DNA from: Roseivivax lentus
GTDB lineage: Bacteria > Pseudomonadota > Alphaproteobacteria > Rhodobacterales > Rhodobacteraceae
Direction of reading: 5' to 3'
DNA length: 64,000 nucleotides
Assembly (NCBI RefSeq): GCF_900156805.1
Contig: NZ_FTOQ01000002.1
Span: forward strand, 372,001 to 436,000
Shown: positions 9,277-17,177 of the stretch, one piece after another
Layout of the letters: every line of letters begins with the position of its first letter
How positions within the stretch are numbered: position 1 is the first letter of the stretch
Made by a program: the position numbers and the translations under genes
The notes under the pieces: model-generated
Told to the model about the DNA's origin: nothing
Database searches by the model: none
The model's input: only the letters and a program-made list of their open reading frames with translations

Positions 9277-9527
9277 CACCCGGTCCCGACGAGGCTGACA
9301 ATGTCATAAGGCGCCTTCGGCACCGCGCCGCGCGCCAGTGCCGCGACCGCCGCATCCAGGTCCCGGCGATGCGCCGCGATCCATTCATAGGCGTCCTGGT
9401 GCGAGGGCCGATCGCCGGGCCGCAAGCCGCCCATGAGGCATTCCGGCACGAAGGCCTCGCCCGAGGCGGTGCGCACGCGATAGGCCTCGCGGGCGACGTC
9501 GCGGCCCAGCACCTCGACCCGGCTCAT
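9276..9527 (-). CDS. Conserved small protein of unknown function in 2-oxoacid dehydrogenase-like operon
   Basis: An 83-residue protein (MSRVEVLGRDVAREAYRVRT to S-L-V-G-T-G). It is short, mixed alpha/beta, with no signal, membrane segment or metal motif; a single Cys sits at residue 30 (V-P-E-C-L-M-G-G-L-R-P-G-D). The ATG overlaps the E1 beta stop (ATGA at 9524-9527) and its stop overlaps the start of the E3-binding protein, so it is firmly embedded in the operon and probably made in fixed ratio with the complex. I do not recognise the family with certainty; a role as an accessory or assembly factor for the complex is a guess from position. Confidence 0.7.
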   Translation of the reverse strand: MSRVEVLGRDVAREAYRVRTASGEAFVPECLMGGLRPGDRPSHQDAYEWIAAHRRDLDAAVAALARGAVPKAPYDIVSLVGTG

Positions 9528-10861
9528 CTGTAGAGAACCGCGCGCGCCGCGGCCACGACCTCTGCCGCGTCGGGCAGCGCCGCCGCTTCGAGCCCGTCGG
9601 CATAGGGCCGCGCGACATCCGCCGCAGCAAGGCAGGTGACCGGCGCGTCGAGCATGTCGAACGCCTCGCGCATCAGCACCGCGCTGACCTGCTGGCCGAT
9701 GCCGCCGCGCGGCCAGCCGTGATCGACCACGACGCAGCGATGCGTCTCGCGCAGGCTGGCTGTGAGTGCATCCGTGTCGAGCGGCGCGAGGCTGCGCAGG
9801 TCGATCACGTCGGCGGCGACGCCCTCCGCCGCCAGCAAATCCGCGGCCTCCAGCGTCGCACTCATGCCAGCACCGTAGCTCACCAGCGTCACGTCGCCCC
9901 CCGCGCGCCAGCGCCGGGCGCGGCCGAACGGCACGAGGTGATCCACGCCTTCGGGCACCGCGAAGGGCTGCCCGTAAAGCGCGTCGTTCTCGAGGAAGAT
10001 CACCGGGCCCGCATCGCGGATCGCGGTCTTCAGCAGGCCCTTGGCATCCGCCGCGCCGTAGGGCGCCGCCACCTTCAGCCCCGGGATCTGCGCCGCCCAT
10101 GCGGCCATGTCGTGGCTCAGTTGCCCGCCCATCTGACCGACCGCGCCATGGGGCCCGCGAAAGACCACCGGCACCGAGAGCGCGCCGCCGGTCATCGCCG
10201 CCGTCTTGGCCGCCGATTGCACGATCTGGCTCGCGGCCTGCAGCGCGAAGGCGAGGTTCCGGAACGCCACGACCGGACGCAGCCCCGCCATCGCGGCCCC
10301 GACGGCCAGCCCCGCGCCCCCCTGCCAGAGCGGCGGCGCCGCGACCACGCGGGTCCCGCCGAAGCGCTCGATCAACCCTTGCGTGACGCTGTAGCCGCCT
10401 TCGGCCGCGCCCATATCCTCGCCGATCAGGAAGACGCTGTCGTCGCGCGCCATTTCTTCGGCCAGCGCGTCGCGCAGGGCGTCGCGCAGGGTGGTCTGGA
10501 CGGTCCTCACACCCTCCGGCCAATCCGGATCGACCGCCCGGGCCGGGCTGCGCATCGGCGCCGGATCGCGGGTTGGCGCCACGGGTTGCGGGCGCGCCGC
10601 CGGTGCCTCTACATCCGTCTGCTCATCGGCCAGCCGCGCGATGGCCGAGCCGACGGCCACGCCAGCGGTGCCGTTACCGACCAGCAGCTCCGCGATCCGG
10701 CCCGCCTCCGGCGCCTCGATCTCCAGCGTCGCCTTCTCGGTCTCGATTTCGGCCAGAAGATCGCCTTCCTCCACCAGATCGCCGGGCCGCACCATCCATT
10801 GCCGCAGCGTCGCGACCTCGAGCCCGGGCGAGACCTCGGGCATGGGGATCCACCGCGTCAT
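9524..10861 (-). CDS. E1 beta subunit of a pyruvate dehydrogenase-like complex, with N-terminal lipoyl domain
   Basis: A 445-residue protein. Residues 1-78 are a lipoyl domain with the lipoylation lysine at K43 in E-I-E-T-E-K-A-T-L-E-I. After a Pro/Ala linker, residues 118-445 are a transketolase-type E1 beta (L-I-G-E-D-M-G, V-G-A-A-M-A-G-L-R-P, P-G-L-K-V-A-A-P-Y). Lipoyl-E1 beta fusions are normal in alphaproteobacterial PDH. What is not normal: the segment usually reading T-P-I-T-E-H-G-F-A-G reads A-P-P-L-W-Q-G-G-A-G here (residues 175-184), so the glutamate that activates thiamine diphosphate is W179 (or Q180), and the usual G-A-Q-H-S-Q motif reads G-G-Q-L-S-H, losing the conserved His. 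I judge it a divergent paralogue, possibly inactive or with changed chemistry. Overlaps both neighbours by 4 bases. Confidence 0.85.
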   Translation of the reverse strand: MTRWIPMPEVSPGLEVATLRQWMVRPGDLVEEGDLLAEIETEKATLEIEAPEAGRIAELLVGNGTAGVAVGSAIARLADEQTDVEAPAARPQPVAPTRDPAPMRSPARAVDPDWPEGVRTVQTTLRDALRDALAEEMARDDSVFLIGEDMGAAEGGYSVTQGLIERFGGTRVVAAPPLWQGGAGLAVGAAMAGLRPVVAFRNLAFALQAASQIVQSAAKTAAMTGGALSVPVVFRGPHGAVGQMGGQLSHDMAAWAAQIPGLKVAAPYGAADAKGLLKTAIRDAGPVIFLENDALYGQPFAVPEGVDHLVPFGRARRWRAGGDVTLVSYGAGMSATLEAADLLAAEGVAADVIDLRSLAPLDTDALTASLRETHRCVVVDHGWPRGGIGQQVSAVLMREAFDMLDAPVTCLAAADVARPYADGLEAAALPDAAEVVAAARAVLYR

Positions 10862-11841
10862 CGCGTCGGCCCTCCGGCATCGCGCATCTCGCGCAGGGCG
10901 GCGGGATCGGGCAGCGGCGCGTTGCCCGCCTCTTCGGCGGCGGCGGCCATCTCCGCCTTGATCTCGCGGTCGAGCACCTTCAGCCCGGCGGCGTCTTCGC
11001 CTGCCGCGATGAGCCTCTGGCGCAGGTTCTCGACCGGGTCCCGCTCCGCCCTTACGCGGCGCATCTCGGCGTCGGTCATCGCCTTGTCGGCTGCGGCCAG
11101 CGCGTGGCCCCGGTAGCGATAGGTCATTATTTCGAGGCAGACCGGCCCCTTGCCCGCGCGGATATCGAGGACCGCGCGGTCGGCGGCCTCGGCCACCGCC
11201 AGCACGTCCATGCCGTCGACCATCCGGGCGGGCAGGCCATGGGCCTCGGCGCGGGCGCGCAGCGACGTCGCCTTGGGCGTGCGGTCCTGGCCTGGCGCCG
11301 CGGCGTTATTCTCGATCACGAAGAGGATCGGCAGCGCCATCTGCGCGGCGAGGCTGTAGGCCTCGGCCACCTGGCCCTGCCGTGCCGCCCCGTCGCCATA
11401 GCTGCAGACCGTCAGCCCGCGCGCCTTGCGGTAGGCCTGCGCGAAGGCGAGCCCGGTGCCGATGGGCACCTGTTGGCCGGGGATCGCGTGGCCGCCATAG
11501 AAACCCGCGCCCGGATCGGCCATGTGCATCGACCCGCCCCAGCCACCGCAATAGCCGGTGGCGCGGCCCATCAGCTCGGCGAAGAGGCGCACGGGGTCCA
11601 TTCCCGCGGCGATCATCTGCCCGTGGCAGCGATAGGAGGCGATGCGCGCATCGCCAGGGCGCAGCGCGGTCTCGAGGCCCACGGCCACCGCTTCCTGTCC
11701 GATCGAGAGGTGACAATAGCCGCCGATCCGCCCCATGCCGTAAAGCTGGCCCGCCTTCTCCTCGAAGCGGCGGATGCGCAGCATCGCGCGCAGGTGATCC
11801 CGCCAGGTTTGAAGCGTGTCGCTGTCCGGGGCAGAGGGCAT
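10858..11841 (-). CDS. E1 alpha subunit of a pyruvate dehydrogenase-like complex
   Basis: A 327-residue thiamine-diphosphate enzyme subunit: R-R-F-E-E-K-A-G-Q-L-Y-G-M-G near residue 24, G-Q-E-A-V-A-V-G-L, the GDG-x(27)-NN cofactor motif (Y-G-D-G-A-A-R-Q-G-Q to V-I-E-N-N, residues 150-180), and Y-R-Y-R-G-H near residue 245. Differences from ordinary PDH E1 alpha: S-Y-R-C-H-G in place of S-Y-R-D-H-G, GDGAARQG in place of GDGAANQG, and the S-M-S-D-P loop after R-G-H is replaced by A-L-A-A-A-D. It probably pairs with the overlapping E1 beta gene. The start is 63 bases after sdaA on the same strand, so serine-derived pyruvate is the likeliest intended substrate. Confidence 0.87.
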   Translation of the reverse strand: MPSAPDSDTLQTWRDHLRAMLRIRRFEEKAGQLYGMGRIGGYCHLSIGQEAVAVGLETALRPGDARIASYRCHGQMIAAGMDPVRLFAELMGRATGYCGGWGGSMHMADPGAGFYGGHAIPGQQVPIGTGLAFAQAYRKARGLTVCSYGDGAARQGQVAEAYSLAAQMALPILFVIENNAAAPGQDRTPKATSLRARAEAHGLPARMVDGMDVLAVAEAADRAVLDIRAGKGPVCLEIMTYRYRGHALAAADKAMTDAEMRRVRAERDPVENLRQRLIAAGEDAAGLKVLDREIKAEMAAAAEEAGNAPLPDPAALREMRDAGGPTR

Positions 11842-11904
11842 GTCGGTCGGGCCTTGCGGTCATATTGTTGCGCGAAACCTAGGCCCTCGCGCAGCAATCG
11901 GCAA

Positions 11905-13278
11905 TCAGCAATTGGGCACGTTCACCGCGAGCCCGCCAAGCGCGGTCTCCTTGTACTTCTCGGACATGTCCGCGCCCACCTGCCGCATGGTCTCGATACA
12001 GGCATCGAGCGGGACGAAATGCTGCCCGTCGCCTCTCAGCGCCAGCGAGGCCGCCGAGATGGCCTTGATCGCGCCCAGCCCGTTGCGCTCGATGCAGGGC
12101 ACCTGGACGAGGCCGCGCACCGGGTCGCAGGTCATGCCGAGATGATGCTCGAGCGCGATCTCCGCGGCGTTCTCCACCTGTTCGGGCGTGCCGCCCAGCA
12201 CCGCGCAGAAGCCCGCCGCCGCCATCGCCGAGGCCGCGCCCACCTCCGCCTGGCAGCCCGCCTCCGCGCCCGAGATCGAGGCGTTGTACTTCACCAGCCC
12301 GCCGATCGCCGCCGCGGTCAGCAGGAAGTCGGGCAGGCGCGTGCGGCTGGCCCCCGGCACATGATCGAGCCAGTAGCGGATGGTCGCGGGCACCACGCCC
12401 GCCGCGCCGTTGGTGGGCGCCGTGACGACCTGCCCGCCGGCGGCGTTCTCCTCGTTCACCGCCATCGCATAGGTCGAGATCCAGTCGTTGATGGTATGCG
12501 GCGCGCTCAGGTTGCGCCCGTGCTCGGCCTCGAGCGCCTGCCGGATGGCGCGCGCGCGGCGGCGCACGTTCAGCCCGCCGGGCAGATGGCCCCCCGCCTC
12601 GAGCCCGCGGTTCATGCAATCCTCCATCACCTCCCAAAGCCGCGCGATCCCGGCCTCGAGGGCGGCGGGTTTGTGGCGGGTCAGCTCGTTGGCGCGCTTC
12701 ATCCCGGCGATGCTCAGCCCCGATGCGCGCGCCATCTCCAGCATCTCGGCGGCGCTCTTGAACGGGTAGGGGACGGGCGGGCCGTCGTCGGTGTCGCGCC
12801 CCGCCTCCAGCTCCGCCGCGGTCAGCACGAAGCCGCCGCCGACGGAATAATAGACCTCCTGCAGCAGCACGTCGCCCTGGGCGTCGAGCGCCTCGATCCG
12901 CATGCCGTTGGCGTGCCCGGGCAGCGCGGTGTCGTAATCGAAGCGCAGGTCGCGGGCCGGATCGAAGGCCAGCGGATCGAGCCCGCCGGGGCGCAGCGAC
13001 TTCTCCGCGCCGATCCGGGCCAGCTCCGCCTCCGCGGCGTCTGCGTCGTAGCTTTCCGGCACGAACCCCGCGAGGCCGAGGATGACCGCGCGGTCGCTCG
13101 CATGGCCAACGCCGGTGAAGGCCAGCGAGCCATGCAGCGAGGCGCGCACGCCATGAAACGCGTAATCCGCCCCGCGCATCGCCTCCAGGAACCGCGCCGC
13201 CGCCACCATCGGGCCCATCGTGTGCGACGAGGACGGGCCGATGCCGATTTTGAACATCTCGAAGACGGACAGGAACAT
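11905..13278 (-). CDS. sdaA: L-serine ammonia-lyase (iron-sulfur serine dehydratase)
   Basis: A 457-residue single-chain L-serine dehydratase that converts serine to pyruvate and ammonia with a [4Fe-4S] cluster. The beta domain opens with [20 protein letters not shown]; the alpha domain carries the cluster cysteines in [30 protein letters not shown], and the protein ends in P-N-C, the C-terminal Cys tail that occupies the active site in this family. The start at 13278 is set by GGAGAG 5 bases upstream; the same frame stays open another 730 bases opposite rpiA, which is a high-GC artefact. It leads the operon with the E1-like genes. Confidence 0.95.
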   Translation of the reverse strand: MFLSVFEMFKIGIGPSSSHTMGPMVAAARFLEAMRGADYAFHGVRASLHGSLAFTGVGHASDRAVILGLAGFVPESYDADAAEAELARIGAEKSLRPGGLDPLAFDPARDLRFDYDTALPGHANGMRIEALDAQGDVLLQEVYYSVGGGFVLTAAELEAGRDTDDGPPVPYPFKSAAEMLEMARASGLSIAGMKRANELTRHKPAALEAGIARLWEVMEDCMNRGLEAGGHLPGGLNVRRRARAIRQALEAEHGRNLSAPHTINDWISTYAMAVNEENAAGGQVVTAPTNGAAGVVPATIRYWLDHVPGASRTRLPDFLLTAAAIGGLVKYNASISGAEAGCQAEVGAASAMAAAGFCAVLGGTPEQVENAAEIALEHHLGMTCDPVRGLVQVPCIERNGLGAIKAISAASLALRGDGQHFVPLDACIETMRQVGADMSEKYKETALGGLAVNVPNC

Positions 13279-13456
13279 GCGATCTCTCCGGGGTTGGCGA
13301 ATCGAGCCGACCCTAACAGGCCAGCGGTGGACCCGCGTCCGGAATGCGGCACCGGCGCGCCGATTGCGCCACCCGGAGCAGCGAATGCGTGGTATTTGGC
13401 TCTCGCCCCCGCGCCCTCTTGGTCCTATAAGGGCCGCGCTGCAAAAGGAGCCCCGC

Positions 13457-14239
13457 ATGTCCGGAGAACTCTCGCCCATCGACAAGGCCAAATACGTCGC
13501 CGCCAAGACCGCCGCCGATCTCGTCGAGGACGGCATGCGGGTGGGCCTCGGCACCGGCTCGACCGCGGCCTGGCTGGTGCGCTGCCTCGGCGAGATGGTG
13601 CGCGAGGACGGGCTGAAGATCCGCGGCGTGCCGACCTCGACCCGCACCGCGGAACTCGCCCGCGAGGTCGGCATCGAGGTGATCTCGCTCGACGAGGCGC
13701 GCTGGCTCGACCTCACCATCGACGGCGCCGACGAGTTCGACGCGGAGCTGAACCTCATCAAGGGCGGCGGCGGCGCGCTCCTGCAGGAGAAGATCGTCGC
13801 CACCGCCTCCGACCAGATGGCGGTGATCGCCGATGCCGCCAAGGAGGTCTCCGCGCTGGGGCATTTCCCGCTGCCCGTCGAGGTCGTGCCCTTCGGCTGG
13901 CAGACCACCCAGACCCTGATCGAGGAGCTCCTGATCTCGATGGACGTGATGGGGCGCAAATCCTCGCTGCGGATGACCGGCCAGCGGCCCTTCATCACCG
14001 ACGAGGGCAATTACATCATCGACCTGCATCTGGGCCGCATCGGCGATCCGCGCCAGATGGCGCTGGTGCTGAACCAGATGCCCGGCGTGGTCGAGAACGG
14101 GCTCTTCATCGACATCTGCGACAAGGTCATCATCGGCTACGGCGACGGCCGCTGCGAGATGCGCGACATCAACGAAGGCACGGTCAGCGAGACGCGGCTC
14201 GATTTCGTCGAGGACGACAACCTCTTCTCGGACATCTGA
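13457..14239 (+). CDS. rpiA: Ribose-5-phosphate isomerase A
   Basis: A 260-residue enzyme interconverting ribose 5-phosphate and ribulose 5-phosphate in the pentose phosphate pathway. Signature segments are V-G-L-G-T-G-S-T-A-A-W near residue 29, the active-site T-I-D-G-A-D-E-F-D near residue 90, L-I-K-G-G-G-G-A-L-L-Q-E-K near residue 100 and N-Y-I-I-D-L-H-L-G near residue 185. The AAAAGGAG ribosome site is 7 bases before the ATG. It is divergent from sdaA across 178 bases and is followed by gor on the same strand 233 bases later. Confidence 0.95.
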   Translation: MSGELSPIDKAKYVAAKTAADLVEDGMRVGLGTGSTAAWLVRCLGEMVREDGLKIRGVPTSTRTAELAREVGIEVISLDEARWLDLTIDGADEFDAELNLIKGGGGALLQEKIVATASDQMAVIADAAKEVSALGHFPLPVEVVPFGWQTTQTLIEELLISMDVMGRKSSLRMTGQRPFITDEGNYIIDLHLGRIGDPRQMALVLNQMPGVVENGLFIDICDKVIIGYGDGRCEMRDINEGTVSETRLDFVEDDNLFSDI

Positions 14240-14303
14240 TCCATCTGATTCATCCGCGCGTCCCACCGCGGGACGCGGGCGCCGCGCCCCTCACGATCGG
14301 ACC

Positions 14304-14343
14304 CCAAATACCTCCGGAGAGCGCGAGAGGCAGCGCCTCTCGC
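14304..14343 (+). repeat. Intergenic repeat element: CCAAATAC core plus hairpin with AGC loop
   Basis: Between rpiA and gor the sequence CCAAATACCTCCGG is followed by a perfect 9-bp stem GCGAGAGGC / GCCTCTCGC (14323-14331 and 14335-14343) around the loop AGC. The same layout, core plus AGC-loop hairpin, occurs at 22702-22768. It may serve as the rpiA terminator, but there is no T run. Membership of one repeat family is inferred. Confidence 0.5.
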
Positions 14344-14472
14344 CGGCTCCGGGCGGGTCTTCATGGCCCGCCCGGGGCCGCGACGCGCGCCGCAGGTCGG
14401 CCCGGGCCAAGACGTCTGGCCATCGCCCGGCCCATGTGGTCTACACCCTCGGAACGACGAATGAGGAGGCCC

Positions 14473-15954
14473 ATGAGCGATTTTGACTATGATCTGTTCG
14501 TGATCGGCGGCGGCTCCGGCGGTGTGCGCGCCGCGCGGGTGGCCGCGGGCGAGGCGGGCGCGAAGGTGGCGCTTGCCGAAGACAGCCGCTACGGCGGCAC
14601 CTGCGTGATCCGCGGCTGCGTTCCGAAAAAGCTCATGGTCTTCGCCTCCGACTTCTGCCACGCGGCCGAGAATGCCCGCGGCTACGGCTGGCAGATGGAA
14701 CAGGGCGGTTTCGACTGGTCCGTCTTCTCGGGCCATCTGCGCAAGGAACTCGACCGGCTCGAAGGCGTTTACAAGAAGCTCCTCGACGGCTCGAATGTCG
14801 ACCGGTTCGACCGGCGCGCCCGGATCAAGGATCCGCATACGGTGGTGCTGGACGACGGCACCGAGAAGACCGCCAAGCACATCCTCGTGGCGACCGGCGG
14901 GCACCCCGTTCGGCCCGATCTGCCCAATGCCGGGCTCGGAATGGTCTCCGACGACATCTTCCTCATGGAGAAGCTGCCGAAATCCATCCTGATCGTCGGC
15001 GGCGGTTATATCGCCTGCGAGATGGCCAATATCCTCGCGGGCCTCGGCGTCGACGTCACCCTCTACGTGCGCGGCGCGCAGGTCCTGAACGGCTTCGATG
15101 ACGAGGCGCGCGGCCTCATCGCCGAGGCGATGGAGACCCGCGGCATCGACATCCACACCGGCTCCAACATCGTCGAGATGCGCTGCGCCGAGCCCGAGGA
15201 TTACGACAGCGCCGAGGGCGAAGGCATGGGCGCACCGGTGGAGGATCGCGGCGCGATCGTGGGCGACAGCGGCATGGGCGGCGCGGATTCGGACGAGGCG
15301 AGCGAGCGCAAGGGCCCGATCTGGGTCAAGGCCACCAATGGCCGCGAGAAGATCTTCGACGCGGTGCTCTTCGCCACCGGGCGCAAGCCCAACACCGCCG
15401 ATATGGGCCTCGAGGAGGTCGGCGTGACGCTCGGCCGCGGCGGCCAGATCGAGGTGGACGAATACAGCCAGACCTCGGTGCCCTCGATCTACGCCATCGG
15501 CGACGTGACCGACCGGGTCAACCTGACGCCGGTGGCGATCCGCGAGGGCATGGCCTTCGTCGAGACCGTCTTCAAGGGCAACCCGACGCCGGTGGATCAC
15601 GCGCTGATCCCCTCGGCGGTCTTCACCCAGCCCGAACTGGGCTCGGTGGGCATGACCGAGGCCCAGGCGGCCGAGCAGGAGGAGGTCGAGATCTACTGCA
15701 CCTCGTTCCGCCCCATGCACACGGCCTTCATCGGCAAGCCCGACCGGGTGCTGATGAAGCTGATCGTCTCCAAGGAAAATCGGAAGATCCTGGGCTGTCA
15801 CATCGTCGCACCCTCCGCGGGCGAGATGATCCAGCTCGCCGGCATCGCGGTCAAGATGGGCGCGACCAAAGAGGATTTCGATCGCACCTGCGCGGTGCAT
15901 CCGACCATGTCGGAGGAAATCGTCACGATGCGGAACCCGGTGCGCAGCGCTTGA
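14473..15954 (+). CDS. gor: Glutathione-disulfide reductase
   Basis: A 493-residue flavoprotein that reduces glutathione disulfide with NADPH. The FAD-binding L-F-V-I-G-G-G-S-G-G-V-R-A-A-R opens the protein; the redox disulfide is in G-G-T-C-V-I-R-G-C-V-P-K-K (about residues 44-54); the NADP-binding Gly motif is I-V-G-G-G-Y-I-A-C-E; the catalytic H-P-T-M-S-E-E is near the C terminus. Compared with the usual 450 or so residues, it has an extra acidic, glycine-rich stretch of about 40 residues (about 235-280, E-P-E-D-Y-D-S-A-E to E-A-S-E-R-K-G) inside the NADPH domain. The ATG at 14473 follows GAGGAGG. Confidence 0.92.
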   Translation: MSDFDYDLFVIGGGSGGVRAARVAAGEAGAKVALAEDSRYGGTCVIRGCVPKKLMVFASDFCHAAENARGYGWQMEQGGFDWSVFSGHLRKELDRLEGVYKKLLDGSNVDRFDRRARIKDPHTVVLDDGTEKTAKHILVATGGHPVRPDLPNAGLGMVSDDIFLMEKLPKSILIVGGGYIACEMANILAGLGVDVTLYVRGAQVLNGFDDEARGLIAEAMETRGIDIHTGSNIVEMRCAEPEDYDSAEGEGMGAPVEDRGAIVGDSGMGGADSDEASERKGPIWVKATNGREKIFDAVLFATGRKPNTADMGLEEVGVTLGRGGQIEVDEYSQTSVPSIYAIGDVTDRVNLTPVAIREGMAFVETVFKGNPTPVDHALIPSAVFTQPELGSVGMTEAQAAEQEEVEIYCTSFRPMHTAFIGKPDRVLMKLIVSKENRKILGCHIVAPSAGEMIQLAGIAVKMGATKEDFDRTCAVHPTMSEEIVTMRNPVRSA

Positions 15955-16019
15955 ATTGCGCACCGGGCCTCCCAGTTTTACAGCAATGAATTCTGCTAGA
16001 ATTGAAGGGAAGACACCAC

Positions 16020-17177
16020 ATGGCAGGCAATAGCGGCGGCCCATGGGGCGGCGGCGGGCAATCCGGCGGGGATAAGGGTCCCCAGCGTCCGCAAGGCGGC
16101 GGCGGCGGCGGCGGACGACGCCCCGACAACAACCAGATGCCCGAAATCGACGAGCTGGTGCGCAAGGGCCAGGAACGCCTGCGCGTCCTGATGGGCGGCA
16201 AGGGCGATGGCCGCAACGGCACCGGCGGGTCCAGCGGCGATGGCGGTCCGCAATTCGGACGCGGCACGGTCATCCTCGGCCTTCTCGCGGTCGTCGGGCT
16301 CTGGCTCTGGTCCAGCGTCTACACGGTGCGCCCCGAAGAGCAGTCGGTCGAGCTGTTGCTCGGCGAGTATTCCTCCACCGGCAGCCCGGGTCTGAATATT
16401 GCGCCCTGGCCGGTCGTCTCCTACGAGGTCATCAACGTCACCTCCGAGCGGACCGAGAATATCGGCATGCGCCGTGGCCGCGACGGCGACGGGCTGATGC
16501 TGACCACCGATGCCAACATCGTGGACATCGAGTTTCAGGTCGTCTGGAACATCAAGGATCCGGCGCAGCTTCTGTTCAACATCCGCGACCCGCAGCTGAC
16601 TGTGCAGGCGGTATCCGAATCGGTCATGCGCGAGATCATCGCGGCCTCGAACCTCGCACCGATCCTCAACCGGGACCGGGGTCTCATCGCCGACACCGCG
16701 CTGGCCAACATCCAGGAGACGCTCGACGAGTACGAATCGGGCATCAACGTGGTGCGTGTGAACCTCGACCAGGCCGACCCGCCCGCCGAGGTGATCGACG
16801 CCTTCCGCGAGGTCCAGGCGGCCGAACAGGAACGCGACCGCCTGCAGCGCCAGGCCGATGCCTATGCCAACCGCGTCCTCGCCGAGGCGCGCGGTGAAGC
16901 CGCCCAGACGCTGGAGCAGGCCGAAGGGTACCGCGCCCGCGTGGTGAACGAAGCCATCGGTGAGGCCTCGCGCTTCATCTCCGTGGCCCAAGAGTTCAAC
17001 CAGGCACCGGAAGTGACCCAGCGCCGTCTCTACCTCGAGACGATCGAGCGGACGCTCGGCAGCATCGACAAGATCATCCTCGACGAGGCCGGCGGCGACG
17101 GCGGGCAGGGCGTGCTGCCCTATCTTCCGCTGAACGAGCTGAACCGGGGCCGCACCCAATCCGGAGGGTCGAACTGA
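16020..17177 (+). CDS. hflK: HflK, membrane protease-modulator subunit (SPFH/band 7)
   Basis: A 385-residue subunit of the HflK-HflC complex that surrounds and regulates the FtsH protease at the inner membrane. It has a Gly/Pro/Gln-rich N terminus, one membrane segment at about residues 82-100 (V-I-L-G-L-L-A-V-V-G-L-W-L-W), then the SPFH domain (Y-T-V-R-P-E-E-Q-S-V-E-L-L-L-G-E-Y) and a long Ala/Glu-rich helix with Q-A-D-A-Y-A-N-R-V-L-A-E-A-R-G-E-A. GAAGGGAAGA lies before the ATG. Its stop overlaps the hflC start (TGATG at 17175-17179). Confidence 0.95.
   Translation: MAGNSGGPWGGGGQSGGDKGPQRPQGGGGGGGRRPDNNQMPEIDELVRKGQERLRVLMGGKGDGRNGTGGSSGDGGPQFGRGTVILGLLAVVGLWLWSSVYTVRPEEQSVELLLGEYSSTGSPGLNIAPWPVVSYEVINVTSERTENIGMRRGRDGDGLMLTTDANIVDIEFQVVWNIKDPAQLLFNIRDPQLTVQAVSESVMREIIAASNLAPILNRDRGLIADTALANIQETLDEYESGINVVRVNLDQADPPAEVIDAFREVQAAEQERDRLQRQADAYANRVLAEARGEAAQTLEQAEGYRARVVNEAIGEASRFISVAQEFNQAPEVTQRRLYLETIERTLGSIDKIILDEAGGDGGQGVLPYLPLNELNRGRTQSGGSN

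Noticed and set aside
13279-14010. Minus-strand extension of the sdaA frame opposite rpiA, to a 701-residue ORF
   Set aside because: It lies antisense to rpiA; residues before M-F-L-S-V-F-E have no family match, and a ribosome site sits at 13278. High GC keeps the frame open.
10573-14472. Plus-strand 1793-residue ORF leading into gor
   Set aside because: Only the part from 14473 is a real protein; the rest is antisense to the E1 and sdaA genes and out of frame with rpiA.
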